A DNA stretch of 64,000 nucleotides, taken from assembly GCF_004340875.1 (NCBI RefSeq), contig NZ_SLXQ01000005.1, positions 186,001-250,000 of the forward strand, read 5' to 3'. Positions 37,421 through 45,765 of the stretch are shown piece after piece (the first letter of the stretch is position 1; every line of letters begins with the position of its first letter). The notes beneath the pieces are model-generated. The model did no database searches and was not told the DNA's origin. It saw nothing but the letters and a program-made list of their open reading frames with translations. Made by a program: the position numbers and the translations under genes. Source of the stretch: Tamaricihabitans halophyticus (GTDB taxonomy: Bacteria; Actinomycetota; Actinomycetes; Mycobacteriales; Pseudonocardiaceae).

Positions 37421-38299
37421 ATCGGAGGTGCGTGCGGCGCGCAGTTCGAGCGTGCAGCACTTCGGTCCGCCGCCCGCTTTGCGCAGCTCAGAGATGTCTA
37501 CGGGCAGTACCTGATAACCCCGCGCACGCAGCTGCTCGGCCAGCTCGGTCGCTTCGACTGGCAGCACCACGTGCTCGCCGTCGCTGACCCCGTTCAGCCC
37601 GAGGCAGGCGGCATCGGCCGCGCTGGCCAGCACCGCGTCCGGGAACAGCCGGCGCAGCACCCGCCGCGAGCCGGCGGAGAACGCGTCCGGGAAGTAGGCG
37701 ATACGCGGCCGCACGGGGTCGTCGTTCAGCACGAACAACGCGGTGTCCAGGTGGTAGTAGCGCGGATCGGTGAGCCGCAGCGAGACCACCGGAACGCCGA
37801 GCACCTCCTGCGCTTCGTCGTGTGCCGCCTTATCGGTGCGGAAACCGTATCCGGCGAGCAGCAGGCCGCCGGTCCACACGAAATCGCCTTCGGCCTCGTT
37901 CACGGCCTCCGGCATCACCACTTCGCGATAGCCCTGCTCGACAAACCACCGCCGGTAGTATTCGGCCTCCGGCGCCCGCTCGTCCGCGCGGAACCTGGCG
38001 CCGAGCACCCGGCCGTCGATCACCGTGCCGGAATTGGCGGCGAAAACCATATCCGGCAGCCCGCGCTGCGGCTCGATCTCGTCAACGGTGTGCCCGAGCT
38101 GCTGGTAGGTGTCCCGCAGCCGCTGCCACTGCGCCATCGCCAGCTCGACGTCGACCGGCTGATCCGGGTTCATCCACGGATTGATCGAGTACTCGACGGT
38201 GAAATAGGTGGGCGGGCACATCAAGTAGCGACGGGTGCTGGGCTCACCGGGCGTAGCCGGCTGGGCTTCGGTGCGCGGGGCATCGATGATCGACGTCAT
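37409..38299 (-). CDS. Dimethylargininase/arginine deiminase-superfamily amidinohydrolase
   Basis: A 296-residue DDAH-like protein of the guanidino-group-modifying superfamily (pentein fold). Family motifs are MVFAANSG, EGDFVWTGG (acid pair), the catalytic-His region RYYHLDTALFVL and KAGGGPKCCTLEL with the nucleophilic Cys near the C-terminus. Likely substrates are methylated arginine or arginine-like compounds giving citrulline. Similar mycobacterial genes sit near ornithine aminotransferase. The protein ends NHV, with the GTT codon and TAG stop inside a dispersed repeat element. It is divergent from an Lrp-type regulator 74 bp away, which probably controls it. Confidence 0.87.
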   Translation of the reverse strand: MTSIIDAPRTEAQPATPGEPSTRRYLMCPPTYFTVEYSINPWMNPDQPVDVELAMAQWQRLRDTYQQLGHTVDEIEPQRGLPDMVFAANSGTVIDGRVLGARFRADERAPEAEYYRRWFVEQGYREVVMPEAVNEAEGDFVWTGGLLLAGYGFRTDKAAHDEAQEVLGVPVVSLRLTDPRYYHLDTALFVLNDDPVRPRIAYFPDAFSAGSRRVLRRLFPDAVLASAADAACLGLNGVSDGEHVVLPVEATELAEQLRARGYQVLPVDISELRKAGGGPKCCTLELRAARTSDNHV

Positions 38300-38345
38300 G
38301 GTTCGAATGTATGGCCAGGATCATGTGGCCTTCAACGGTCGTACA

Positions 38346-38363
38346 TTGCGGGTTATCCGGCAA
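38346..38363. promoter_or_regulatory. Inverted repeat in the DDAH-like/Lrp divergent promoter
   Basis: TTGCGGG-TTAT-CCGGCAA, arms matching at 6 of 7 positions, in the 74-bp region between the two divergent starts. The size and AT-richer centre are typical of Lrp/AsnC-type operators, so autoregulation and control of the amidinohydrolase gene are likely. Inference only. Confidence 0.45.
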
Positions 38364-38373
38364 AATGTTGCGT

Positions 38374-38835
38374 ATGGATCCTCTAGATCAGCGAATCGTT
38401 TCGTGCCTGGTGGCGAACGCGCGAGCGAGCTATGCGGAGATCGGATCGAGCGTCGGCCTGTCCGCACCCGCGGTCAAACGGCGCGTTGACCGGCTGCTCG
38501 ACGCGGGCGTGATCCGTGGGTTCACCGCCGTGGTCAACCCCGAAGCGCTCGGCTGGGGCACCGAGGCTTTCGTCGAGGTGCACTGCAGGGGCAACGTGGC
38601 GCCCGCGCGGATCAGGGCAAGCCTGGAGCCGCTGCCGGAGGTGGTAGCCGCCTACACCGTCTCCGGCGCGGCCGATGCGATCGTGCAGTTGCGCGCCGGC
38701 GATATCCACCACCTGGAGACCGCACTGGAACGCCTGCGTGGTGTGGACATCATCGACCGCACGGTGTCCACGGTGGTGCTTTCCACCTTGCTGGAACGTT
38801 CACCAGAGCCAACTCGCGCGCCGGCGGATCAGTAG
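38374..38835 (+). CDS. Lrp/AsnC family transcriptional regulator
   Basis: A 153-residue protein with an N-terminal helix-turn-helix (LDQRIVSCLVANARASYAEI, then VGLSAPAVKRRVDRLLDAGVI) and a C-terminal RAM domain ending TVSTVVLSTLLE. Start at the ATG at 38374; the frame is open upstream but those residues do not fit the family. Divergence from the DDAH-like gene suggests that it responds to arginine, ornithine or a related amino acid. That ligand is inference from the neighbour. Confidence 0.88.
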   Translation: MDPLDQRIVSCLVANARASYAEIGSSVGLSAPAVKRRVDRLLDAGVIRGFTAVVNPEALGWGTEAFVEVHCRGNVAPARIRASLEPLPEVVAAYTVSGAADAIVQLRAGDIHHLETALERLRGVDIIDRTVSTVVLSTLLERSPEPTRAPADQ

Positions 38836-38886
38836 CGATACCGGACCTGCGTTGCCCGACCGGTAGCCGGCGAGCAAGGATTGCCA

Positions 38887-39687
38887 GTGATGAACGTGCG
38901 AGCGAACCCCGGCGCCCGGATCAGGACGAGGGCGAGGCGCCAGCCAACGAAACTGTGGCGACTACCAGTACTCAGCGTGGTTCGAGTAACGCCCCGAATG
39001 GCGCGGGTCACCGTCGGCGGGCCGGAACTCGCCGATTTCGCGGGTCCGGGCACCGATCAGCACGTGATGCTGTACTTCTACCCGCCAGGTACCGAGCTGC
39101 CCGAGCCACTCACGTTGGAGACCGCGCGCCAGCGAATGTCCAGCATCCGTCCGAGCATGCGTAGCTACACGATCCGCCGGCACGATCCCGTGCGGCACCA
39201 GATAGATATCGACTTCGTGCTGCATGACCATGGCGGGCCAGCCGCGGAATGGGCGCGCAGGGCAGAGGTTGGCGATGAGTTGATCTTCGTGGGTCCATCG
39301 CCGGCGTTCGAGCCGGATCACCAGGCGGAAGCGCTGGTCCTGCTCGGTGACGAGAGCGCGTTACCGGCGATCGGCGCGATTCTCGACGAGCTGCCGGCCG
39401 GGCTGCGGGTGCGGGTGTACGCGGAGATCGAGGATGCCGCCGAACGGCAGCAGCTGGCCAGCTCGGCTGATGTGGCGATTACCTGGGTTCAGCGGGACCG
39501 GGGGGACACCTTGCTCGCGGCCCTACGAGCCGAAGGGCTGCCCGCCGAGGCACCGCAGGTGTGGGTGGCGGGGGAGCAGGAGCAGGTACGAGCGTTGCGT
39601 AGCTATCTGCTGACCGAATGCGGCTTGCCGCGGGATCGGGTGCGACCCACCGCATACTGGCGCCGTGGAACCACGCAACCCGGTTAA
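38887..39687 (+). CDS. Siderophore-interacting protein (FAD ferric-siderophore reductase family)
   Basis: A 266-residue protein with an N-terminal FAD-binding barrel (about 25-130, including the flavin motif RSYTIRRHDP, an RxYTxR type) and a C-terminal NAD(P)-binding SIP domain (LVLLGDESALPAIGAIL, then QVWVAGEQEQVRALRSYL). Members reduce ferric siderophores in the cytoplasm to release iron. An AAGGA site favours the GTG at 38887; the ATG at 38890 is equally possible. No siderophore biosynthesis gene is near. Confidence 0.9.
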   Translation: MMNVRANPGARIRTRARRQPTKLWRLPVLSVVRVTPRMARVTVGGPELADFAGPGTDQHVMLYFYPPGTELPEPLTLETARQRMSSIRPSMRSYTIRRHDPVRHQIDIDFVLHDHGGPAAEWARRAEVGDELIFVGPSPAFEPDHQAEALVLLGDESALPAIGAILDELPAGLRVRVYAEIEDAAERQQLASSADVAITWVQRDRGDTLLAALRAEGLPAEAPQVWVAGEQEQVRALRSYLLTECGLPRDRVRPTAYWRRGTTQPG

Positions 39688-39735
39688 CCGTTGTTCTTGT
39701 GGGTTGCGAGTCGTTTACTCGGAGGCGTTTCGACC

Positions 39736-40605
39736 GTGCACAAGCACTACAACGGATTGAAGACAGCGTTGCTGCTCGGGGGGCTGAGCGGGCTGATCGT
39801 ACTGGCGTGCGCGCCGTTCGGCACCGGGGCATTGTTCATCGGGCTGGCGATCGCGCTGGCGATGAACGGCTACGCGTACTTCAACTCGGACAAGCTCGCG
39901 CTTCGCGCGATGCGCGCACGGCCAGTGTCCGAAGCGGAGCAGCCCGCGATGTACCGGATCGTGCGCGAGCTGGCGACCACCGCGCGGCAGCCGATGCCCC
40001 GGCTGTACGTGAGCCCAACGCAGGCACCGAACGCGTTCGCCACTGGACGGAACCCGCGCAACGCCGCGGTCTGCTGCACGACAGGGATCCTCGATCTGTT
40101 GAGTGAGCGGGAACTGCGCGCGGTGCTCGGTCATGAACTATCCCATGTGTACAACAGGGACATTCTGATTTCGTGTGTCGCCGGCGCACTCGCGAGCGTG
40201 GTCAGCGTGCTGGCGAACCTGGCGATGTTCGCGGGTATGTTCGGCGGGGCCAACCGCGATGGTCCTGGCCCGATCGCCGCGCTGCTGCTCGCCTTGCTCG
40301 GCCCGGTTGCCGCGGGCGTCGTGAAGATGGCGGTCAGCAGGTCCCGCGAGTACCAGGCCGATCAGTCCGGCGCGGAACTCACGGGCGATCCACTTGGGCT
40401 GGCTTCCGCACTGTCCAAGTTGGAGCACGGAACACAGCGCGCACCACTTGCCCCGGAACCGAAGGTGCTTTCCCAGTCACACCTGATGATCGCCAATCCG
40501 TTCCGGCCTGGCGAGCAGATGTCGCGACTGTTCTCCACCCACCCGCCGATTCCGGACCGCATCCGGCGGCTCGAGGAGATGGCCCGGCGCGGACCGCTCG
40601 GCTGA
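39736..40605 (+). CDS. htpX: Membrane zinc metalloprotease HtpX
   Basis: A 289-residue M48-family protease that degrades misfolded membrane proteins. Two N-terminal helices (about 9-45) precede the active site. HELSH (H133, E134, H137) binds zinc, and E205 in SREYQAD is the third ligand. Two further hydrophobic helices lie between them. The start is GTG at 39736 after GGAGG. The C-terminal [17 protein letters not shown] is a family hallmark. Convergent with rmlA, with only 15 bp between the stops. Confidence 0.94.
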   Translation: MHKHYNGLKTALLLGGLSGLIVLACAPFGTGALFIGLAIALAMNGYAYFNSDKLALRAMRARPVSEAEQPAMYRIVRELATTARQPMPRLYVSPTQAPNAFATGRNPRNAAVCCTTGILDLLSERELRAVLGHELSHVYNRDILISCVAGALASVVSVLANLAMFAGMFGGANRDGPGPIAALLLALLGPVAAGVVKMAVSRSREYQADQSGAELTGDPLGLASALSKLEHGTQRAPLAPEPKVLSQSHLMIANPFRPGEQMSRLFSTHPPIPDRIRRLEEMARRGPLG

Positions 40606-40620
40606 GCGCGAGCACCAGAC

Positions 40621-41502
40621 TCAGCCGTTGGCGCCAGCCGCGCGGGCTACCGACATCACGTAGTCGCCGTAGCCGGACTTCGCCAACTTGTAGCCAAGGG
40701 CGAAACAGGAGTCCGCGTCGATGAATCCCATCCGTAGCGCGATTTCCTCGAGACAGGCGATACGCACCCCGGTGCGATGCTCGAGTACCTGGACGAACTG
40801 CGCGGCCTCGAGTAGCGAATCATGCGTACCGGTGTCCAGCCAGGCGAAGCCACGACTGAGGTTCACCAGGCTTGCCCGCCGTTGTGTCAGATAGTGCTGG
40901 TTGACGTCGGTGATCTCCAGTTCGCCGCGTACCGAGGGGCGCAGGCCACGCGCGATGTCCACAACCGAACTGTCGTACAGGTACAGCCCGGTAATTGCCT
41001 TGTTGGACTTGGGATTCGCGGGCTTCTCCTCGATCGAGACGAGCCGCCCATCGGTATCCACTTCGCCGACGCCGTACCGGCGCGGATCCTTCACCGCATA
41101 CCCGAACAGGGTGCATCCATCCAAAGTGGAAACCTGCTCCTGCAGCATGGTGGAAAAGCCCTGCCCGTAAAAGATGTTGTCGCCAAGGACCAGTGCGACG
41201 TCGTCATCGGCGACGAAATCCGCGCCGATCAGGAATGCTTCGGCAAGGCCGTTCGGTTGGGGTTGCTCCGCATAGGCAAGTCGCAGCCCCAACTGCGTGC
41301 CATCGCCCAGTAGGCGGCGGAAGTTGGGCAGGTCGGTAGGAGTGGAGATGATCAGGATGTCCCTGATCCCGGCGAGCATCAGCACCGAGATCGGGTAGTA
41401 GATCATTGGCTTGTCGTAGACCGGCAGCAGCTGTTTCGATACCGCTTGGGTGATCGGATGCAGCCGCGTGCCGCTGCCGCCAGCCAGCACGATTCCCTTC
41501 AC
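40621..41502 (-). CDS. rmlA: Glucose-1-phosphate thymidylyltransferase
   Basis: A 293-residue nucleotidyltransferase making dTDP-glucose from dTTP and glucose-1-phosphate, the first step to dTDP-L-rhamnose for the arabinogalactan linker and glycosylated metabolites. It has [16 protein letters not shown] (GxGTR nucleotide loop), [25 protein letters not shown], and [16 protein letters not shown] near the C-terminus, as in RmlA/RfbA. No other rml gene is beside it. Confidence 0.94.
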   Translation of the reverse strand: MKGIVLAGGSGTRLHPITQAVSKQLLPVYDKPMIYYPISVLMLAGIRDILIISTPTDLPNFRRLLGDGTQLGLRLAYAEQPQPNGLAEAFLIGADFVADDDVALVLGDNIFYGQGFSTMLQEQVSTLDGCTLFGYAVKDPRRYGVGEVDTDGRLVSIEEKPANPKSNKAITGLYLYDSSVVDIARGLRPSVRGELEITDVNQHYLTQRRASLVNLSRGFAWLDTGTHDSLLEAAQFVQVLEHRTGVRIACLEEIALRMGFIDADSCFALGYKLAKSGYGDYVMSVARAAGANG

Positions 41503-41553
41503 GAAGCCCCTCCCAGGCCGATAGCCCGTCGACCGCGCCGTGCGGTATGCCGG

Positions 41554-42744
41554 TCAGGCGGGACCCTTGTCGAAGTATGCCTTGCATACCCCATCCGAGT
41601 CGAAGTCTGCTGAAATCTGCAGGATGTTTTCCCCATTGTCGACCGGCAGCAGGGTTGAGCTGAAATTCGGGCAGGTGTCGTTGCGCGGTTTCGGCACATG
41701 TACCGGTGCTTGGACCTCGTACCATTCGCCGCTGCCGAAGTTGTCATTGGCCAGAATCATCTGACCGTTACCCGGCGCGGGTTTGCCGTCGCTCTCCGTG
41801 TAGATCTGGCCGATATGCAGGATACGCGTGCCGTTGCGGCCGCCGGGCGCGAGCGAGATGGTCTGCGCGTGCTGGAAGTACCGGCCGTTCGGCGTCTGCA
41901 CCCTGGTGCCGTGTTCCTGGGGGCTGCCCCAGTTCGCGCCGTCGGCGGAGATCTTGAAGTACGAACCACAGGCATGGTCCGGCAGGTTGCAGATCTCATA
42001 GGACATGTAGTAGCGGCCGTCCGGGAGTTTGCGCACGATCGGCATACCTGGCCGGAGCGGATCCGGTGCCACCCGCATGGTGTCGCGGCGCTCGCCCCAG
42101 CTCACCCCGTCCGTGGAAGCCTTGCGGACCAGGATCTGGCTGTACTGCGGCGCATCCGTCTCATCGGCGTAGTGCACCCACAGCACGCCGTTGGCATCGA
42201 CGTTGAACTCCGGCTCCCACTTGCCGTCGTGGTTACCCGACCGGTCCACTTCGGACAGGAAGGACCAGGTGCGGCCGCGGTTGGTGCTCTGCCACACCTT
42301 GATGCCGATTCGCCGATTGTCGCCCGCTCGCTGACCCATGCTGGCGGCCCACAGCAGGGTTCCCGCCCGCAGCTCGCCCACCTGTTGGGGCAGTTCGTAG
42401 AGCGTGGCGCAGCACTGGCCGTTCGGGCCCTCCGGATCGCGTACCTCGCCGACCTTCCGGAAGCTCTCGCCCTCGTCACGGCTTTCATAGATCGGGCTGT
42501 AGTCGCCCTCGCCGTCCCTGCTGTTCACCGTGGCGAGAATCCGCCCATTACCGATGGGCTGGTGTTCCAGGCGAACCAGCCGAGGGTAGCGGCCCTGGCC
42601 CTCGTGCAGCAGCTCACCGGAGGCGCCGGCGCGCACCGTCTCATCCGCTGCTTCGGGTGTACCGGTAGCCGCGACTGGGTGCGCGAGCATGATGACAAGC
42701 AGACTACTCAGCAACAAGCCGAGACGGGCGACCGAACGGGGCAT
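41554..42744 (-). CDS. Secreted sialidase-fold (BNR/Asp-box) protein
   Basis: A 396-residue protein. Residues 1-26 are a signal peptide (basic MPRSVAR, hydrophobic LGLLLSSLLVIMLA, cleavage near PVAATG). Several Asp-box repeats of a six-bladed propeller are visible: SRDEGESF, STNRGRTW, STDGVSW and SADGANW. YPRLVRL near the N-terminus and WEPEFNV in the middle resemble catalytic-face residues of exo-acting glycosidases of this fold (sialidase or exo-arabinanase types). Four Cys in the second half may form disulphides. It lies 51 bp upstream of rmlA on the same strand. Substrate unknown. Confidence 0.75.
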   Translation of the reverse strand: MPRSVARLGLLLSSLLVIMLAHPVAATGTPEAADETVRAGASGELLHEGQGRYPRLVRLEHQPIGNGRILATVNSRDGEGDYSPIYESRDEGESFRKVGEVRDPEGPNGQCCATLYELPQQVGELRAGTLLWAASMGQRAGDNRRIGIKVWQSTNRGRTWSFLSEVDRSGNHDGKWEPEFNVDANGVLWVHYADETDAPQYSQILVRKASTDGVSWGERRDTMRVAPDPLRPGMPIVRKLPDGRYYMSYEICNLPDHACGSYFKISADGANWGSPQEHGTRVQTPNGRYFQHAQTISLAPGGRNGTRILHIGQIYTESDGKPAPGNGQMILANDNFGSGEWYEVQAPVHVPKPRNDTCPNFSSTLLPVDNGENILQISADFDSDGVCKAYFDKGPA

Positions 42745-42831
42745 CGTACTTCTCCGGAATCGTGCGGATACTCGCCGCGATCACGATGCCACATCCGGAG
42801 CGGACGTGGTGAAAAACCAACAGAATTAAGG

Positions 42832-43323
42832 TTAGCGATAGTTGGTGAACTGCAGCGCGATATCGAAGTCCTTGTTCTTCAGCATCGCGATGACATCCTG
42901 CAGGTGATCCTTCTTCTTGCCGGTTACCCGGAGCTGGTCGCCCTGGATCTGCGCCTGCACGCCCTTCGGGCCCTCATCGCGGATCGCCTTGGAGATCTGC
43001 TTCGCCTTGTCCGTCGCGATGCCTTCGAGGATCTTGCCGGTCGCCTTGTACACCTTGCCGGAGGCGGCTGGTTCGCCCGCGTCGAAGGCCTTCAGTGAAA
43101 CGCCGCGCTTGATCAGCTTCTCCTTGAACACCTCGATCGCGGCCTTACAGCGCTCCTCCGTGTCGGCCTGGATGACAACGGCCTCCTCGCCGGCCCAGCT
43201 GATCTGCGCGTTGGTGCCGCGGAAGTCGAACCGGTTGCCGAGTTCCTTGCCAGCCTGGTTGAGCGCGTTGTCCACCTCCTGGCGGTCGACCTTGCTGACC
43301 ACGTCGAAAGATGGATCTGCCAC
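42832..43323 (-). CDS. YajQ family cyclic-di-GMP-binding protein
   Basis: A 163-residue protein of the UPF0234/YajQ family, with two RRM-like domains. It begins [20 protein letters not shown] and ends [17 protein letters not shown], both hallmark segments. Some members bind cyclic di-GMP or nucleic acids and influence transcription. Whether this one does is unknown, but the window also encodes a GGDEF/EAL protein. The same gene lies next to htpX in mycobacteria, as I recall. Confidence 0.92.
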   Translation of the reverse strand: MADPSFDVVSKVDRQEVDNALNQAGKELGNRFDFRGTNAQISWAGEEAVVIQADTEERCKAAIEVFKEKLIKRGVSLKAFDAGEPAASGKVYKATGKILEGIATDKAKQISKAIRDEGPKGVQAQIQGDQLRVTGKKKDHLQDVIAMLKNKDFDIALQFTNYR

Positions 43324-43479
43324 GGTGCCTCCCCGATGACATTAGGCGATTGGTGGGTGCCCGCCGACTCTACGCCGGTACCGGCCACGAGCAGCGTGCG
43401 AGGTTGTCGCCGCCCCGTTGTTCGTGCTCCGGACCGGTTCGGTAGAGTTTGTCCCTGGCCGACGCGTTGGCCACAACCA

Positions 43480-43561
43480 GCCGGGTTGCCCGAGCGGCCA
43501 AAGGGAGCTGACTGTAAATCAGCCGGCACAGCCTTCAGAGGTTCGAATCCTCTACCCGGCA
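43480..43561 (+). tRNA. tRNA-Tyr (anticodon GTA)
   Basis: A class II tRNA of about 82 nt. The 7-bp acceptor stem GCCGGGT / ACCCGGC is perfect. The anticodon GTA is at 43514-43516, a long variable arm follows (GCCGGCACAGCCTTC region), and the T-arm GAGGTTCGAATCCTC is canonical. The CCA end is not encoded directly after the discriminator A. Confidence 0.95.
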
Positions 43562-43569
43562 CACCAGCC

Positions 43570-43613
43570 AAAATGCCCCCGTGGACTGCCTGCGCAGGAC
43601 GCGGGGGCATTTT
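43570..43613 (+). terminator. Intrinsic terminator after tRNA-Tyr
   Basis: A perfect 12-bp stem AAAATGCCCCCG / CGGGGGCATTTT with a 20-base loop, the 3' arm ending in a run of five T. It begins nine bases after the tRNA. Confidence 0.88.
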
Positions 43614-43727
43614 TGTGCCCACCGGGTACGGGCAAGGCGCGCCGACTGGGGGATTTTCCCGCCCTGCGACGGCGTGTCGACAGTGCACGCCGTGCCGGCC
43701 TACCGGTGGAACCTGTACAAATGAGAC

Positions 43728-44597
43728 ATGGGACGCCCCACCACGAACGGTTCAGCCTCGCCCGACTCGACGCATCTTGATCTCGCGGTGGACAACGTGC
43801 GACGCCTGGCGAACACCGGGCCGGATCCGCGTCGTCCCAGGGCCGTGGAGGTTCGGCGGTTCCCGACCATCCGCAGGCTGGTGCTGGCCGCGGTGCGTGC
43901 CGGCAGGACAGCCGTACCGATGCATGGCCTCTTCGAGGTCGACCTCACTGAAGCCCGCCGGCAGCTGGACACCGGCCAGATGTCGTTGACGGCCTTCGTC
44001 GTTGCCTCCGTCGGCCGGGCCGCAGCGCTGCACCCCGAGGTGCACGCCTACCGGAACTGGCGTGGTGACCTGCGCATGCACCACTTCGTCGATATCGCCA
44101 CGCTCATCGAGATTCCCAGCGATGGCGGCAAATTCGGCCTCGCCCACGTGGTGCGGGACGCGGATATCCGCAATGCGGACGAGGTAAGCGGCGAACTCGA
44201 CGCGGTCAAGGCGAACCCGAAACGCAGCGCGAACGGGCGCAAGCTGAACAAGGCCACCCGCGCGGCGATCCGGGTCCCCGGGCTCGCCTCGGCAGCGGCC
44301 GTCGTGGCCCGCCGCTCCAGCCGGCTGCGCCGGATGTCCGGCACGGTTTCGGTCACCTCGGTCGGCATGTTCGGCGGTGGCGGTGGCTACGCGATGGCGC
44401 CCCCCGGCCCCTCCTCGCTGAAAGTCGTCGTCGGTGGCGCCAGCGTGCGCCCCGCGATCATCGACGGCGAAGTGGTGCCGAGGGAGATGCTGAACCTGAC
44501 CGTAACCTTCGATCACAACGTGCTCGACGGAGCGCCGGCAGCCCGTTTCGTGGCGGATCTACGGCGAATCATCGAATCGGCCGAAGTACTCGGCTAA
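43728..44597 (+). CDS. Stand-alone 2-oxoacid dehydrogenase E2-type acyltransferase domain
   Basis: A 289-residue protein that resembles only the catalytic domain of dihydrolipoyl acyltransferases (E2). There is no lipoyl domain and no peripheral-subunit-binding domain. The catalytic HxxxDG motif is intact (TFDHNVLDGAPAARFV), and the substrate-channel region SVTSVGMFGGGGGYAM is present, where true E2 has a TxSNxG-like loop. Similar free-standing acyltransferases occur in actinobacteria without assigned function. It follows tRNA-Tyr and its terminator and appears monocistronic. Confidence 0.78.
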   Translation: MGRPTTNGSASPDSTHLDLAVDNVRRLANTGPDPRRPRAVEVRRFPTIRRLVLAAVRAGRTAVPMHGLFEVDLTEARRQLDTGQMSLTAFVVASVGRAAALHPEVHAYRNWRGDLRMHHFVDIATLIEIPSDGGKFGLAHVVRDADIRNADEVSGELDAVKANPKRSANGRKLNKATRAAIRVPGLASAAAVVARRSSRLRRMSGTVSVTSVGMFGGGGGYAMAPPGPSSLKVVVGGASVRPAIIDGEVVPREMLNLTVTFDHNVLDGAPAARFVADLRRIIESAEVLG

Positions 44598-44785
44598 AAC
44601 TTGCAGCAATCTAAACCGCAGGAAACTCCCAACCTATCGGGTTGCCTGTCGGTGCTTGACTAACTGTGGGTGTCGGTCCGGCGCTTGTCCGTGACCGGTA
44701 TGCCCGGATCTGGTGAAGCCGGCAAACCAGGGCCACGGGTAAATGCGTTTCCACTAATAGCCAAGTATTCGGAGGTGTATCAGTC

Positions 44786-45382
44786 ATGCGCATTTCACGG
44801 CTGAGCCGGAGAACCACCCAACGAGTTGGCGCCCTACTGCTCGGCGTCGCGTTGGCCCTCGGGGGGCAAGCGATCGGGCTGACCGCGGTCGCGGTACCAG
44901 CCAGCGGCGCAGGTGCCGCCCAGTGCGCGGACGAGCCGACGTTGCCCGCCGGCTATGACTGGCGGACGCTGCCGAACGAGATCTCGCGCACCTTGTTGCC
45001 GACCGACTGGCGGTCCGAACCCGCGACGCCCGAGCCAACCCTGGTCCTGTGGGACGCGAGCAAAACCGTGCGGGTGCAGCTCACCACCGCGAACCAGTCC
45101 GGAAGCGCGGCGCGAACACTGCTCGAGCGGCACGAGACCAACTCGGCGGCGCTGGACGACTACGTGCTCAAGCGGTTCGACGACGCACCGAAGAACGGTT
45201 ACCAGGACACGGCGGAGTACGAGTTCACCTACCGGCAGGGTGCCCAGCTCGAACACCAGGTGGTGCGCGGTTGGCAACGCGGCGATCAGTACATCCAGGT
45301 CGCCTTGATCGCCCCGGAACGTCACTTCGAGCAGTTCCGCATCGTTGCCGAGCGCGCCTTCGAGCTGGAGATCTACGGCTGA
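44786..45382 (+). CDS. Secreted protein of unknown function
   Basis: A 198-residue protein with a long signal peptide (basic to about residue 13, hydrophobic core VGALLLGVALALGGQAIG, likely cleavage near ASGAGAAQ at about 45). The mature part of about 150 residues begins with a Cys (AQCADEPTLPAG), with no second Cys and no lipobox at the right place. It is mixed alpha/beta, with repeated short aromatic strands (VLWDASKTVRVQL, DQYIQVALIAPERHFEQFRI). Start ATG after GGAGG. Superficially like LpqN/LpqT-type exported proteins, but I cannot assign it. A weak hairpin follows the stop. Confidence 0.65.
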   Translation: MRISRLSRRTTQRVGALLLGVALALGGQAIGLTAVAVPASGAGAAQCADEPTLPAGYDWRTLPNEISRTLLPTDWRSEPATPEPTLVLWDASKTVRVQLTTANQSGSAARTLLERHETNSAALDDYVLKRFDDAPKNGYQDTAEYEFTYRQGAQLEHQVVRGWQRGDQYIQVALIAPERHFEQFRIVAERAFELEIYG

Positions 45383-45765
45383 GGTGGCACCACGTTCTCA
45401 CCCATCCGTGGTGTGGCAATTACCACAGGTGGCCTGGTGGGTCGCTCGGTTCGGCCGCGCCGAGCTGGGCGCCGCATAGAGCGGCCCGTTGCCAGGGAAA
45501 GTTGCAAGTTGCAGTTGACGAGCAGTGCGTGCGACTATCTGGACGCGCTGTAACAATTCGTGCAGGAGAATTGCTTGTCTACTGCTTGAGTAGTCCGCAC
45601 GTGGAGTTACTGGCGAAGCAGGTTTAACTACACGCTACCGATCTCGCCCGAACGGGGTACAGTTACTTCCTCGTCAGGGTGTGATCGCAGACGGGTACGC
45701 AACGGCAGGAAATCTACGGATCAGCGCACGGCCAGTGCGCTGAGGCAGCCTAGTCGGGAGGTTGC
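45383..45765. other. Non-coding region before the GGDEF/EAL gene
   Basis: 383 bp without a convincing gene. It begins with a hairpin CACCACG / CGTGGTG (45388-45413) that lacks a T-tract, probably marking the end of the previous gene. It also has a short inverted repeat CTACT-GCTTG-AGTAG near 45580-45594 and a relatively AT-rich stretch around 45500-45670, where the promoter of the downstream gene is likely. I could not place -35/-10 boxes with confidence. Confidence 0.4.

Noticed and set aside
39661-39690. Additional copy of the dispersed element near the end of the siderophore-interacting protein gene (GGTTAACCGTTG)
   Set aside because: Only half the element resembles the consensus and the AGCGGGCT core is missing; probably chance similarity.
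44598-44785. Riboswitch (c-di-AMP, TPP or cobalamin type) upstream of the secreted protein gene
   Set aside because: The leader is GC-structured and contains GGTGAAGCC-like bits, but I could not match the conserved core of any of these classes in order.
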